From the NCBI RefSeq assembly GCF_019091455.1, contig NZ_JAGXJN010000004.1, positions 186,001 through 250,000 of the forward strand: a stretch of 64,000 bases of DNA, written 5' to 3'. Source of the DNA: Chitinophaga sp. GbtcB8 (GTDB lineage Bacteria; Bacteroidota; Bacteroidia; Chitinophagales; Chitinophagaceae). The notes beneath the pieces are model-generated. The model did not search any database. It was not told the origin of the DNA and was given only the letters and a program-made list of their open reading frames with translations. Of this stretch, positions 26,289 through 34,124 are shown piece by piece (position 1 is the stretch's first letter; each line of letters starts with the position of its first letter). The position numbers were made by a program, and so were the translations under genes.

Positions 26289-28241
26289 ATGCAGCTATAT
26301 TGCCCTTCACTCACAGCATATAAGCGTTTACCCACCCTGGAAGTAAAGGTGGGCGACCTGCTTATCGGGAACAATCACCCTATCCGTATTCAAACCATGA
26401 CCACCACGGATACCATGGATACCGCCGGCACCGTGGCGCAAGCTATCCGTTGTATAGAAGCCGGGGCAGAGCTGGTACGTATTACCGCCCCCAGCAAAAG
26501 CGAGGCGGAGAACCTGCTGCCCATTAAGAACGAATTACGCAAAAGAGGCTATCACACGCCCCTGGTAGCAGATATACATTTTACGCCCAATGCAGCTGAA
26601 ATTGCCGCCCGTATCGTAGAAAAAGTGCGGGTGAACCCGGGCAACTATGTGGACAAAAAGAAGTTTGAGACCCTGGTATATACTGATACGGAGTACGCAG
26701 AAGAGATAGAGCGCATCCGCGACCGGTTTACCCCGCTGGTGAATATTTGTAAGGAATATGGCACTGCCATGCGTATCGGCACCAACCATGGCTCCCTCAG
26801 CGACCGTATTATGAGCCGCTACGGGGATACGCCCATGGGCATGGTGGAAAGCGCCATGGAATTCCTGCGCATTGCCGGAGATCTGAACTACCATAACATT
26901 GTGCTGAGCATGAAATCCAGCAACCCGCAGGTAATGGTGCAGGCCTACCGCCTGCTGGTACATACCATGCAGCAGGAGCTGGGGCATTGTTATCCCCTGC
27001 ACCTGGGCGTAACGGAAGCCGGCGACGGGGAAGACGGCCGTATTAAATCCGCCATTGGAATTGGCGCCCTGCTGGAAGATGGCGTGGGCGATACCATTCG
27101 CGTATCACTGACAGAAGACCCGGAATTTGAGCTGCCCGTGTGCCGCGACCTGGTGAAACGTTATACTAACCGGGAAGGACATGCACCTATCCTTTCCATA
27201 GATAAGCCGCCTTACTCACCCTTTGAGTACAAACGCCGGGAAACCATTGCCGTGGATAATATTGGCGGCAAACAGGTACCGGTAGTAGTAGCAGATTTCG
27301 GCGGTATTAAAAATGTTCAGCCCAATGACCTGGAAGCCATTGGGTACCATTACGATGCGGACACCGACAAATGGAACATTGCCGACCAGGCAGCTGATTA
27401 TATTTTTACAGAGCAGGTATTACCTTTTGCCTTACCGGGCACTTTAAAGGTGATAACTCCGTATGAAACCTGGCTACAGGCCACAGATAAGGAAAAGTAC
27501 TTTCCTTATCTGACGCAGGAAGCTTACCTGGGCACGGGCAAAAGATCGGCTGTACTGAACGTAATAGATACCGACAGCGGAAAGCCCTTAACAAGTACCC
27601 TGCTGCAAAAGCTGAAAACAGATACTACGGCCGTACTATGCATAGTGGCTACAGAGAATAAGCATGCCATGCCGGAAGTGCGCCGTATGTTAATGACGCT
27701 GATGGAACAGCAGGTAGCTAACCCGGTGATCTTATTAAGCTCCAGCACACATACCGAAGTAGATGACCGCCTGCTGCAATACGCCATAGAAACCGGCGCC
27801 CTGCTGCTGGATGGTTTTGGCGATGGTATAGGCCTGGGCATTAATTACACACAGCAACGCAGCCTGCAGGACCTGGCCCGTATCAATCCCGTGGCCTTTG
27901 GCATTTTACAGGCTACGCGCACGCGTATATCCAAAACAGAATACATCTCCTGCCCTTCCTGCGGCCGTACTTTGTTTGACCTGCAGGAAACCACCGCTAA
28001 GATCCGTGCAGTAACCAACCACCTGAAAGGGGTAAAAATTGCTATTATGGGTTGTATTGTAAACGGCCCTGGTGAAATGGCGGATGCGGACTTTGGCTAT
28101 GTAGGCAGCGGGGTAGGTAAAATAACCCTGTACCGCGGTAAGGAAGTGGTAAAGCGGGGACTGAACAGCGAAGTAGCCGTAACAGAGCTTATAAACCTGA
28201 TAAAAGAGAATGGCATGTGGGTAGAAACCCAGGCCAACTAA
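26289..28241 (+). CDS. ispG: 4-hydroxy-3-methylbut-2-enyl-diphosphate synthase, long form
   Basis: A 650-residue iron-sulfur enzyme (GcpE) for the penultimate step of the MEP isoprenoid pathway, converting MEcPP to HMBPP. The N-terminal TIM-barrel (IRIQTMTTTDTMDTAGT, VADIHFTPNAAEIA, KVRVNPGNYVDKKK) and C-terminal 4Fe-4S domain (SCPSCGRTLFDLQ near 553; MGCIVNGPGEMADADFGYVG near 586) are present. A roughly 260-residue insertion between them is the long form known from plants, Chlamydia and Bacteroidota, against about 370 residues in E. coli. A hairpin terminator follows. Confidence 0.95.
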   Translation: MQLYCPSLTAYKRLPTLEVKVGDLLIGNNHPIRIQTMTTTDTMDTAGTVAQAIRCIEAGAELVRITAPSKSEAENLLPIKNELRKRGYHTPLVADIHFTPNAAEIAARIVEKVRVNPGNYVDKKKFETLVYTDTEYAEEIERIRDRFTPLVNICKEYGTAMRIGTNHGSLSDRIMSRYGDTPMGMVESAMEFLRIAGDLNYHNIVLSMKSSNPQVMVQAYRLLVHTMQQELGHCYPLHLGVTEAGDGEDGRIKSAIGIGALLEDGVGDTIRVSLTEDPEFELPVCRDLVKRYTNREGHAPILSIDKPPYSPFEYKRRETIAVDNIGGKQVPVVVADFGGIKNVQPNDLEAIGYHYDADTDKWNIADQAADYIFTEQVLPFALPGTLKVITPYETWLQATDKEKYFPYLTQEAYLGTGKRSAVLNVIDTDSGKPLTSTLLQKLKTDTTAVLCIVATENKHAMPEVRRMLMTLMEQQVANPVILLSSSTHTEVDDRLLQYAIETGALLLDGFGDGIGLGINYTQQRSLQDLARINPVAFGILQATRTRISKTEYISCPSCGRTLFDLQETTAKIRAVTNHLKGVKIAIMGCIVNGPGEMADADFGYVGSGVGKITLYRGKEVVKRGLNSEVAVTELINLIKENGMWVETQAN

Positions 28242-28244
28242 AAT

Positions 28245-28276
28245 AAAATGCCCGCCTGGGGTGGGGCGGACATTTT
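28245..28276 (+). terminator. Hairpin terminator after ispG
   Basis: Stem AAAATG(C)CCGCC (28245-28256) pairs with GGCGG(A)CATTTT (28265-28276), just after the ispG stop. Its T tract is weak, but TTTTTT follows 12 bases on. Confidence 0.6.
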
Positions 28277-28486
28277 GCTATAGCTATTTTTTGAGGTTAA
28301 CAGGATGTTGAGAAAAGCGTTTCAACACATTGCATCAATAGGTGGTGAAATCTTAGGGGTTAACTGCATCTATTGGACAGTACAAAGGTACATTCTGATG
28401 ATCATGCCGGACAAGCGTATTTATACGGGTTTTTTTACGGGGAAATACTTTTTATACGTATATTACTAGTCTAAAACACCTTTTGT

Positions 28487-28747
28487 ATGAAGCAATTTCT
28501 GACGGCGATATTGATCCTGCTCTTAGGCGCTTCTGTATCCATGGCCCAAACGCCGGCCACCGCCAAATCCAAAGCCAAAACGGAAAAAGCGGTAGCCAGC
28601 ACCGGTACGCCTTTAAAGAAGGATGGTACACCGGACAAACGCTACAAAGCCAATAAAACCACGGCCACTGAAGGCCCTAAAAAGAAAGACGGCACCGCTG
28701 ATATGCGCTATAAAGCCAATAAGGATGCTGCAAAAAAGAAAAGTTAA
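28487..28747 (+). CDS. Small secreted Lys-rich protein with two 16-residue repeats
   Basis: An 86-residue exported protein, signal MKQFLTAILILLLGASVSMAQ cut after about residue 21. The mature part has two copies of a (K/P)KKDGT(P/A)D(K/M)RYKANK unit (about 43-58 and 65-80) and a Lys-rich tail. It is strongly basic. I know no function; proteins with this KKDGTPDxRYK repeat seem widespread in Bacteroidota. A strong terminator follows at 28778. Confidence 0.75.
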   Translation: MKQFLTAILILLLGASVSMAQTPATAKSKAKTEKAVASTGTPLKKDGTPDKRYKANKTTATEGPKKKDGTADMRYKANKDAAKKKS

Positions 28748-28777
28748 CGTTTAGTAAGGTTTAAAACTGTTATAGTA

Positions 28778-28810
28778 AAGGGGCGTTTCTTCGGAAACAC
28801 CCCTTTTTTT
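28778..28810 (+). terminator. Rho-independent terminator after small secreted protein
   Basis: Stem AAGGGG(C)GTTTC (28778-28789) pairs with GAAAC(A)CCCCTT (28794-28805), then TTTTTTT. Confidence 0.85.
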
Positions 28811-28955
28811 ATGCTGAATGCTTAACGCCGAAGCCCGGATGTTGACTGCCGAATGCTAATTTATTGGTTATTAGCCGGGCGATCTCAATTGCTTGCGTTC
28901 ACCCCACAGCGGTTCAGTACCAGCGTTAAGCATTCAGCGTTCCGCATTCAGCATA
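28811..28955. repeat. Word palindrome: GCTGAATGCTTAACGC inverted repeat
   Basis: GCTGAATGCTTAACGC (28813-28828) and its exact reverse complement (28923-28938) are 94 bases apart. The outer right arm adds TCCGCATTCAGCATAATTCG. It lies between a terminator and the LysR gene. Confidence 0.85.
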
Positions 28956-28972
28956 ATTCGTAATTTCACACC

Positions 28973-29884
28973 ATGTTGGATTTCAGATTAAAGGTCTTTT
29001 ATACCGTGGCTAAGCGCTTAAGCTTTACCAAGGCTGCAGAAGAGCTGTTTATTTCACAACCGGCCGTTACCAAACATATTCATGAGCTGGAGCAGCAATT
29101 GGGTATGGCGCTGTTTGAACGCATTGGCAATAAGATCACCATTACGCCGGCAGGCCGTATTGTAATGCGGTATGCAGATGAGATCTTTACCAGCTACCGC
29201 AACCTGGAATATGATATTAACCAGTTAAAACATGAAAGGGGCGGGCGGCTGCAAATAGGCGCCAGCACCACTATTGCGCAATATTTTATACCACCGCTGC
29301 TGGCAAGGTTTAACCAAAGGTATCCTGAAATTAAAACCTCCCTTATCAGTGGTAACTCAGAACAAATAGAACAGGACCTGCTGGAAAAGAATATTCAGCT
29401 GGGCATTATAGAAGGCAGCTCCCGCAGCCCGCAGTTAAAGTACACGGAGTTTGCCAAAGACGAAATTGCCCTTATTGGCAATGTGAATTACAGCTACGGC
29501 GCCGGTGAAGTATTAACCGCAGCAGAGCTGGCGGCCATTCCCCTGCTGGTAAGGGAACAGGGCTCCGGCACACTGGAGGTTATAACGGAGGAGCTTAAAC
29601 GCTTAAAGCTAAAGTTAACCGACCTGAATATAGCCATGTATATGAGCAGCACGGAAAGCATGAAGTCGTACCTGCATCATGCGCCCGGCGCTGCCTTTCT
29701 TTCCTTACAGGCTGTAAGCAGGGAGCTGGAAGCAGGCGAGTTTAAAATATTACCGGTGAAAAATTTCAAGCTGGTGCGGCAGTTCCAGTTCACTCACCTG
29801 CAGGGCCAGCAGGATAAGCTGGCGCAGCTTTTTATGCGCTTTGCCGGCAAAGAGATCAAAGGAGAAAAAGGGGAAGCAGGCTAA
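28973..29884 (+). CDS. LysR-family transcriptional regulator
   Basis: A 303-residue DNA-binding protein. The N-terminal winged helix (residues 1-60: TKAAEELFISQPAVTKHIHE, then QLGMALFERIG) is the LysR type. The effector domain (GASTTIAQYFIPPLLARFNQ, IIEGSSRS) covers about 90-290. It is transcribed alone between two word palindromes. The effector and targets are unknown; genes next to it give no hint. Confidence 0.9.
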   Translation: MLDFRLKVFYTVAKRLSFTKAAEELFISQPAVTKHIHELEQQLGMALFERIGNKITITPAGRIVMRYADEIFTSYRNLEYDINQLKHERGGRLQIGASTTIAQYFIPPLLARFNQRYPEIKTSLISGNSEQIEQDLLEKNIQLGIIEGSSRSPQLKYTEFAKDEIALIGNVNYSYGAGEVLTAAELAAIPLLVREQGSGTLEVITEELKRLKLKLTDLNIAMYMSSTESMKSYLHHAPGAAFLSLQAVSRELEAGEFKILPVKNFKLVRQFQFTHLQGQQDKLAQLFMRFAGKEIKGEKGEAG

Positions 29885-29940
29885 AGGCTGCGATAAAAAT
29901 ATGATGCGCTATTTATAAAAGGAGGGGCTGGGCCAAAAAA

Positions 29941-30060
29941 GAATGTAAAATGTAAAATGTAAAATCATAAATGTAAAAGTGAATGCCGCGAACATGGGTT
30001 TGTACCCGTATTGCGGCATTCACTTTTACATTTGAAATTTTGCATTTATGATTTTACATT
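29941..30060. repeat. Word palindrome: AATGTAAAA group, 21-bp perfect arm
   Basis: An exact 21-bp inverted pair (29969-29989 and 30013-30033; it starts AAATGTAAAAGTGAATGCCG), plus outer repeats of AATGTAAAAT on the left and CATTTATGATTTTACATT (30043-30060) on the right. It lies between the convergent LysR and lipoprotein genes and shares arms with elements at 38439 and 61017. Confidence 0.9.
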
Positions 30061-30073
30061 CCTTCAGGTAAGC

Positions 30074-30583
30074 TTACCTGGTTTTCTGCAGCGTATAAAT
30101 AATATAGGCGCTGTTACCTTCAAAAGTTACCGGTGCTCTCCACACCATTGTATTACCATCGTTAGAGCTAAGCTCTACCCGATAACCATCTGTAACATTT
30201 TTGGCCTTTACACCATCTGACAGTTTCTTGAACTGGAACATGCTGGATCCGCCATTTTTGTATAACGACCACATAATGGGCTGGGTAGCAGTAGTACACC
30301 CATCTGAAGTGGCCGATAAAGTATAAGAACCTTTGCCATTGGAAGGTAATACCCAGTTGCTGCCTTTAAAGCAGTTATAGGAAGCCTCATCAAACACAGT
30401 TACCTTACTGTTGGCGGGGATCCCTTCAAACTGGATGTCGGTAACTACCCAGTTACCTTTTACACTGCTTTTGGAAATGTCCTGTGTGGTGGAAGTAGCG
30501 CCGGATGAGCTGGCGCAGGAAACTGCAAACAGGGATGCTACGATCAGGCATAATGCTGCCAGGGCAAGATTTTTCATCTTCAT
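30074..30583 (-). CDS. Lipocalin-like lipoprotein
   Basis: A 169-residue exported lipoprotein; signal with lipobox AVSC near residue 23, followed by SSSGATSTTQ linker. The mature part (VKGNWVVTDIQFEGIPANSK, FKGSNWVLPSNGKGSYTLSA, YKNGGSSMFQFKKLSDG) resembles lipocalin-like beta-barrel lipoproteins that are abundant in Bacteroidota. Function unknown. A second start two codons in (30577) is possible. Confidence 0.75.
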   Translation of the reverse strand: MKMKNLALAALCLIVASLFAVSCASSSGATSTTQDISKSSVKGNWVVTDIQFEGIPANSKVTVFDEASYNCFKGSNWVLPSNGKGSYTLSATSDGCTTATQPIMWSLYKNGGSSMFQFKKLSDGVKAKNVTDGYRVELSSNDGNTMVWRAPVTFEGNSAYIIYTLQKTR

Positions 30584-30666
30584 CTGTTAAAATTTAATTT
30601 GACTGCAAATCTCAACTTTTGCACGATACAAAAGCAAGAAATATACCAGTTAAACACCGGGGAAGG

Positions 30667-31146
30667 TTATTTTGTTGAAGCAGGTGCGGTTGATGCAGGA
30701 TAATTATGAAGCAGCCTGTTTTCCAGTTCCTGGTATTTGTTATAGAAATAAATGCTGCTTGCCAGCAGCGCTATCAGCAGCACACATAAACCAATAAAAA
30801 CACAACGCCACCAGATACTTATCTGCATATACTGGTTGTGCGGCGCTTCCTGTAAGTTAATAACGGTATAGGCTGGTGGCTCCCGGCGTTTATGACGGCG
30901 GCGTTTTTCGCCGGTTTCCCATTGCACCTTATGGCTAATGTATTCCCATACCTGTGCAGGTGGCGTAACCCCACCTGCCATAGCAGCCTGCTGCAGTTTA
31001 AATGCCACCACAGAAATTTCAGATTCCAGCTCAGGATACCGGCGCCGCATATGGTCCAGCTGCCCCTCCTCATCGGGAGTAGCCAACCCTAACAGGCAGC
31101 ACTCAATTGCCCCACTGTCTATATATGATTTGAGATCCAATGACAA
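30667..31146 (-). CDS. Orphan anti-sigma-like single-pass membrane protein
   Basis: A 159-residue protein. The N-terminus (SLDLKSYIDSGAIECCLLGL, then ATPDEEGQLDHMRRRYPELE) resembles the cytoplasmic domain of RskA-type anti-sigma factors in Bacteroidota. A basic segment precedes a single membrane segment (about 112-132: CVFIGLCVLLIALLASSIYF), and a short tail faces the periplasm. No ECF sigma gene is adjacent. No ATG fits; I use a TTG at 31146, with another TTG at 31140. It lies 143 bases downstream of the graspetide ligases on the same strand, but a link is unproven. Confidence 0.55.
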   Translation of the reverse strand: MSLDLKSYIDSGAIECCLLGLATPDEEGQLDHMRRRYPELESEISVVAFKLQQAAMAGGVTPPAQVWEYISHKVQWETGEKRRRHKRREPPAYTVINLQEAPHNQYMQISIWWRCVFIGLCVLLIALLASSIYFYNKYQELENRLLHNYPASTAPASTK

Positions 31147-31289
31147 ACTTTTAATGGCGGATACGTAGAATGATGGATTAAATATACAGTTCCCCGCGCA
31201 TTCATCTATCAGTACCAGGTATTAGAATTATATATACGTAGCACGGATAACATTCGTTTTCATCAGATAACAAAAATGCATAATTCGTG

Positions 31290-32288
31290 TCAGGTGCCGC
31301 GGTGGGCGGCCTTTCCCATAAGCACCTGGGCTATTTGCCGGGAAATGGCGTTATCGCACAGCTCATCCAGCCAGAAATACTCCCCTGCGGCATTTACTTC
31401 CAGGAAATAGTATTGATTATCAGGCGTCAGTATCAGGTCAATGGCGCCATAGTTAAGCCCGTAACGGTCCATAAAAGTGAGCAGCTTTTGCTGCACCTCA
31501 TCCGGCAGGCGGTAGGGCTCCCAGCTTTGTATCAGGGCAGCGCCTTCTTTACGCCAGTCTGTAGCAGCCCGTTCCGACACGGCGGAGTTAATGCTGAAAG
31601 CAAACACCTCATACCCAACGATCGTTACCCGCAGCTCCAGCTGTTTTTCAATCCGCTCCTGGAACACCATGGGGCAGTACTGCACACTCTCCAGCTCCTG
31701 CAAATGATTTTCATCTACCGCATTGGTAAATACCACATGTTCTACGCCCTGCCGGTAAATGGCAAAAGAGCTTTGCATTTTGGTGATCACCGGTGCGTTT
31801 ACTGAACTTATAAACCGGCGGATGGCCGCGGCATCATTACTAATACAGGTGGCGGGCACCTTTAATCCGCAGGCCACGGCTATACGTAATTGCTCTTCCT
31901 TACTTTCCAGGCGGCGGTATACGCTGAAACGTTCCATCTGGAAAATATCCAGGGCCTCCATCATACCAAACAGGGTGCGTTTGGTTTCCTGCATGGCTGC
32001 CTGCCGGAATTCCTTATCCAGCGCATCCTGCAGCCCCTTGCCAACGTTATAGCTGCGCCGGTACCAGATGCCCGCTGCATCATGCAGGGTATGAGAGCCG
32101 GTTTCATTTTCCAGGAAAATGTGCTGTTGCTGCTGCTGGTATATGGAGCTTAAACGGGTATGTAACGGGTAAGTATCTACGTTAAAGCGGATGGCTTCGC
32201 CTCCTGCTTCGTGCACAAAGCGGCTTACCGTATCTATACAAATATTATCTGCGGTATGGGTAATGATAACTACCTTTTGTTTAGCCAT
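31290..32288 (-). CDS. mvdD: ATP-grasp ligase of graspetide locus, MvdD/MdnC-like (ester-forming)
   Basis: A 332-residue cytoplasmic enzyme of the microviridin ATP-grasp family. The segment FAIYRQGVEHVVFTNAVDEN, then CPMVFQERIEKQLELRVTIV, DWRKEGAALIQSWEPYRLP, and GLNYGAIDLILTPDNQYYFL with LEVNAAGEYFWLDE is close to my memory of MvdD, which makes two omega-ester (lactone) bonds from Thr and Ser to Asp and Glu of the core peptide. Its start overlaps the stop of the second ligase by 8 bases, so the pair is co-translated. Which ligase does which bond is inference. Cofactor ATP and the precursor leader peptide are expected partners. Confidence 0.85.
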   Translation of the reverse strand: MAKQKVVIITHTADNICIDTVSRFVHEAGGEAIRFNVDTYPLHTRLSSIYQQQQQHIFLENETGSHTLHDAAGIWYRRSYNVGKGLQDALDKEFRQAAMQETKRTLFGMMEALDIFQMERFSVYRRLESKEEQLRIAVACGLKVPATCISNDAAAIRRFISSVNAPVITKMQSSFAIYRQGVEHVVFTNAVDENHLQELESVQYCPMVFQERIEKQLELRVTIVGYEVFAFSINSAVSERAATDWRKEGAALIQSWEPYRLPDEVQQKLLTFMDRYGLNYGAIDLILTPDNQYYFLEVNAAGEYFWLDELCDNAISRQIAQVLMGKAAHRGT

Positions 32289-33246
32289 GTTGTATCTTAT
32301 TTACAAGTTTTTCTGCAATGGTTTCGGCAATGGGATAACCCAGGTATTTTTGCAGCATGCCCCACTCCCCCTGCGGGTTTACTTCCAGGAACACATATTC
32401 CCCATCCGGCCGCCGTATCATATCTATAGCGCCAAAGGGCAAATCCAGCCGCTGCATAAATGTATGTAAGCCGGCCGCTACTGCATCCGGCAGCGTGTAG
32501 GGCTCCCAGGGCAGGGTTACATTGGCCGCACGCCAGTCTGTTTGCCCGGCGGCATCCAGCGTGGCATTAATTTTACCGGTATAAAAAGCCCCATCCACAT
32601 AAGCTATGCGCAGCTCATAGGCTTTGGGCACATGCTCCTGGAATATCATGGGGCAATAAGCCAGCGTATCCAGCTGCAATAAATGTTGTTCTGTAACGCG
32701 GGTAGTAGGAAAAAATGCGCCGCTGGCATCCATGCTGCGGCTTAAAGCCCCGTGCAGCTTCATGATCATATTACCCTGGCAGGCCGTATAAAAAGCCTGC
32801 ACCTGCTCGGGGTTATTGGTAAGCAGGGTACGGGGTATGGTTAAGCCGCTCAGCTGCGCTTCCTGCAGCTGTAACAGCTTATTGTTACTCACTGCATGGT
32901 CTGTTTCCATTTTATTGATCCATGGAACATGCTGCAGCGCATCAAAAAAAATATGCAGGCTGGTTCGGTATTCTTTATTGAACACGGGTATGTAGGCGGT
33001 ATCCAGCGCAGAAGGTGTTTGCAGCGCCCACAGCTTCCGGTACCACACACCGGCAATACCGGCGGCCGCTATACGTTTTGCGCCCTGCTGCAGGTACATA
33101 GCCTTACCCGGTGTAAATTCAAACTGGTATTGGGTGCCAAATTCATCGGAGTTCAGGCGCCAGGTGGCATGACCCAGTTTTTCCAGGTGCTGCTGCACCT
33201 TATCTATGGTATAATAATCCTGTGTGTGCGTAATGCAAAGTATCAT
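32281..33246 (-). CDS. mvdC: ATP-grasp ligase of graspetide locus, MvdC/MdnB-like (lactam-forming)
   Basis: A 321-residue ATP-grasp enzyme starting MILCITHTQDYYTIDKVQQH. The N-terminal pattern (ITH-QD-YTID-V) is like MvdC, which forms the lactam between Lys and Glu of the microviridin core. The ATP-grasp end (LPFGAIDMIRRPDGEYVFLE, VNPQGEWGMLQK) is intact. I start at 33246, immediately after a hairpin; a longer frame to 33294 only translates the hairpin. It is followed by the second ligase with an 8-base overlap, and preceded by two precursor genes. Confidence 0.85.
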   Translation of the reverse strand: MILCITHTQDYYTIDKVQQHLEKLGHATWRLNSDEFGTQYQFEFTPGKAMYLQQGAKRIAAAGIAGVWYRKLWALQTPSALDTAYIPVFNKEYRTSLHIFFDALQHVPWINKMETDHAVSNNKLLQLQEAQLSGLTIPRTLLTNNPEQVQAFYTACQGNMIMKLHGALSRSMDASGAFFPTTRVTEQHLLQLDTLAYCPMIFQEHVPKAYELRIAYVDGAFYTGKINATLDAAGQTDWRAANVTLPWEPYTLPDAVAAGLHTFMQRLDLPFGAIDMIRRPDGEYVFLEVNPQGEWGMLQKYLGYPIAETIAEKLVNKIQHG

Positions 33247-33263
33247 GCCCTTTATTAATAAAA

Positions 33264-33291
33264 CAAGCAATAGCCCCTTGGCTATTGCTTG
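33264..33291 (-). terminator. Hairpin between graspetide precursors and ligases
   Basis: A perfect 12-bp stem (CAAGCAATAGCC at 33264-33275, complement 33280-33291) with a CCTT loop. On the minus strand it is followed by TTTTATTAATAAAG and then the ligase start. It probably acts as a partial terminator, so that the precursor RNA is made in excess of the enzyme RNA. Confidence 0.7.
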
Positions 33292-33312
33292 CACGATGAA
33301 AGTTTTACCGGT

Positions 33313-33483
33313 TTAGATATCGGTTTCATCCCCATCAGAAGGAAACTTTTGTGTTTCATTCGGATGATCTGTCAGCTTACTTGTAATAATGGGCCAAATG
33401 CCGTTTCCCTGGCCTTCAGCAGACTGTTGCGCCTCCAGGAATTGAGCAAAAAAAGGCTTCTGCACCTGATTGTCCAATTGCAT
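33313..33483 (-). CDS. Graspetide (microviridin-type) precursor peptide 1
   Basis: A 56-residue peptide. The leader has PFFAQFLE at residues 10-17, the microviridin leader helix bound by the ligases. The C-terminus ends TQKFPSDGDETDI (residues 44-56). Compared with the microviridin core TxKxPSDxE(E/D): Thr44, Lys46, Pro48, Ser49, Asp50, Asp52 and Glu53 can make the two esters and one amide. The first acidic ring residue is Asp, not Glu. The start ATG is at 33483. It lies 30 bases before the hairpin and is probably co-transcribed with precursor 2. Confidence 0.88.
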   Translation of the reverse strand: MQLDNQVQKPFFAQFLEAQQSAEGQGNGIWPIITSKLTDHPNETQKFPSDGDETDI

Positions 33484-33542
33484 AATTAAAAGGGTTTAGA
33501 TTGTTAAAAAAAAGCAGGGGTACTGCCAATGTTGTGATGACT

Positions 33543-33704
33543 TTAGTGCAGCCAATCGCCGCCGTCCTCTTCCCGGTCAGAAGGGAATTTTAATGTCATT
33601 AAATTTTCTGCTGATCCGGTGTTACGGCTTTCTTCCTGTTGCGGGGCCTGGTCTTCCAGGAATTGTGCAAAGAAGGGTTTTTGGGTTTGGTTGTTGGGTT
33701 GCAT
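33543..33704 (-). CDS. Graspetide (microviridin-type) precursor peptide 2
   Basis: A 53-residue peptide with leader PFFAQFLE at residues 10-17 and core TLKFPSDREE at 37-46, then DGGDWLH. Thr37, Lys39, Ser42, Asp43, Glu45 and Glu46 are all the ring-forming residues of a canonical tricyclic microviridin. Both precursors start MQ(L/P)(D/N)NQ, and AAACCC lies 14 bases before each ATG. It is the first gene of the operon. The first residue of the mature product is unknown, as no protease or transporter gene is adjacent. Confidence 0.9.
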   Translation of the reverse strand: MQPNNQTQKPFFAQFLEDQAPQQEESRNTGSAENLMTLKFPSDREEDGGDWLH

Positions 33705-34124
33705 ACCAAATTGGGTTTAATGGTTAAAAAATAAAAAATGTATCTACAGTAATCTTATGCGGTTTCACAAACGAACGTTTGCATATTAAGTAAAAATAAT
33801 GGTTAAAAGAACAACTGTTTTTATAACGGCCGCTTCCCGGCAATGTTACGCTCATAGAGAAAATATATGATGCACAAGACAATTTTCACCAAGATTTCTT
33901 GTTCCCAAACCTTATCTTTATCCAGTCAATAACCGGCCCCCCGGCATAGTTATTGATCGCCAGATCTGTCGTTTACTATACCACTATCCCAAACTCCTGC
34001 AACTGACAAAATTGTTACTGCTATGCCATGTTGATGTAAGTCAGCACTGACATATTGTTATGCCAACCTGCCACTGCTACCGCTGTAATGCACTGAACAA
34101 AACTGAACCGGTAAAACAGGAAGT
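33705..34124. other. Gene-free region between graspetide locus and lpxR
   Basis: A 420-base gap. It holds a perfect 14-base palindrome CAAACG-AA-CGTTTG (33768-33781), 64 bases upstream of the first precursor ATG, and GTCAGCACTGAC (34040-34051). Either may be an operator. The regulator is not in view. I see no RNA gene. Confidence 0.45.

Noticed and set aside
33247..33294. N-terminal extension of the lactam-type ligase
   Set aside because: It translates only the hairpin between precursor and ligase, and MILCITHTQDYYTID is the normal start.
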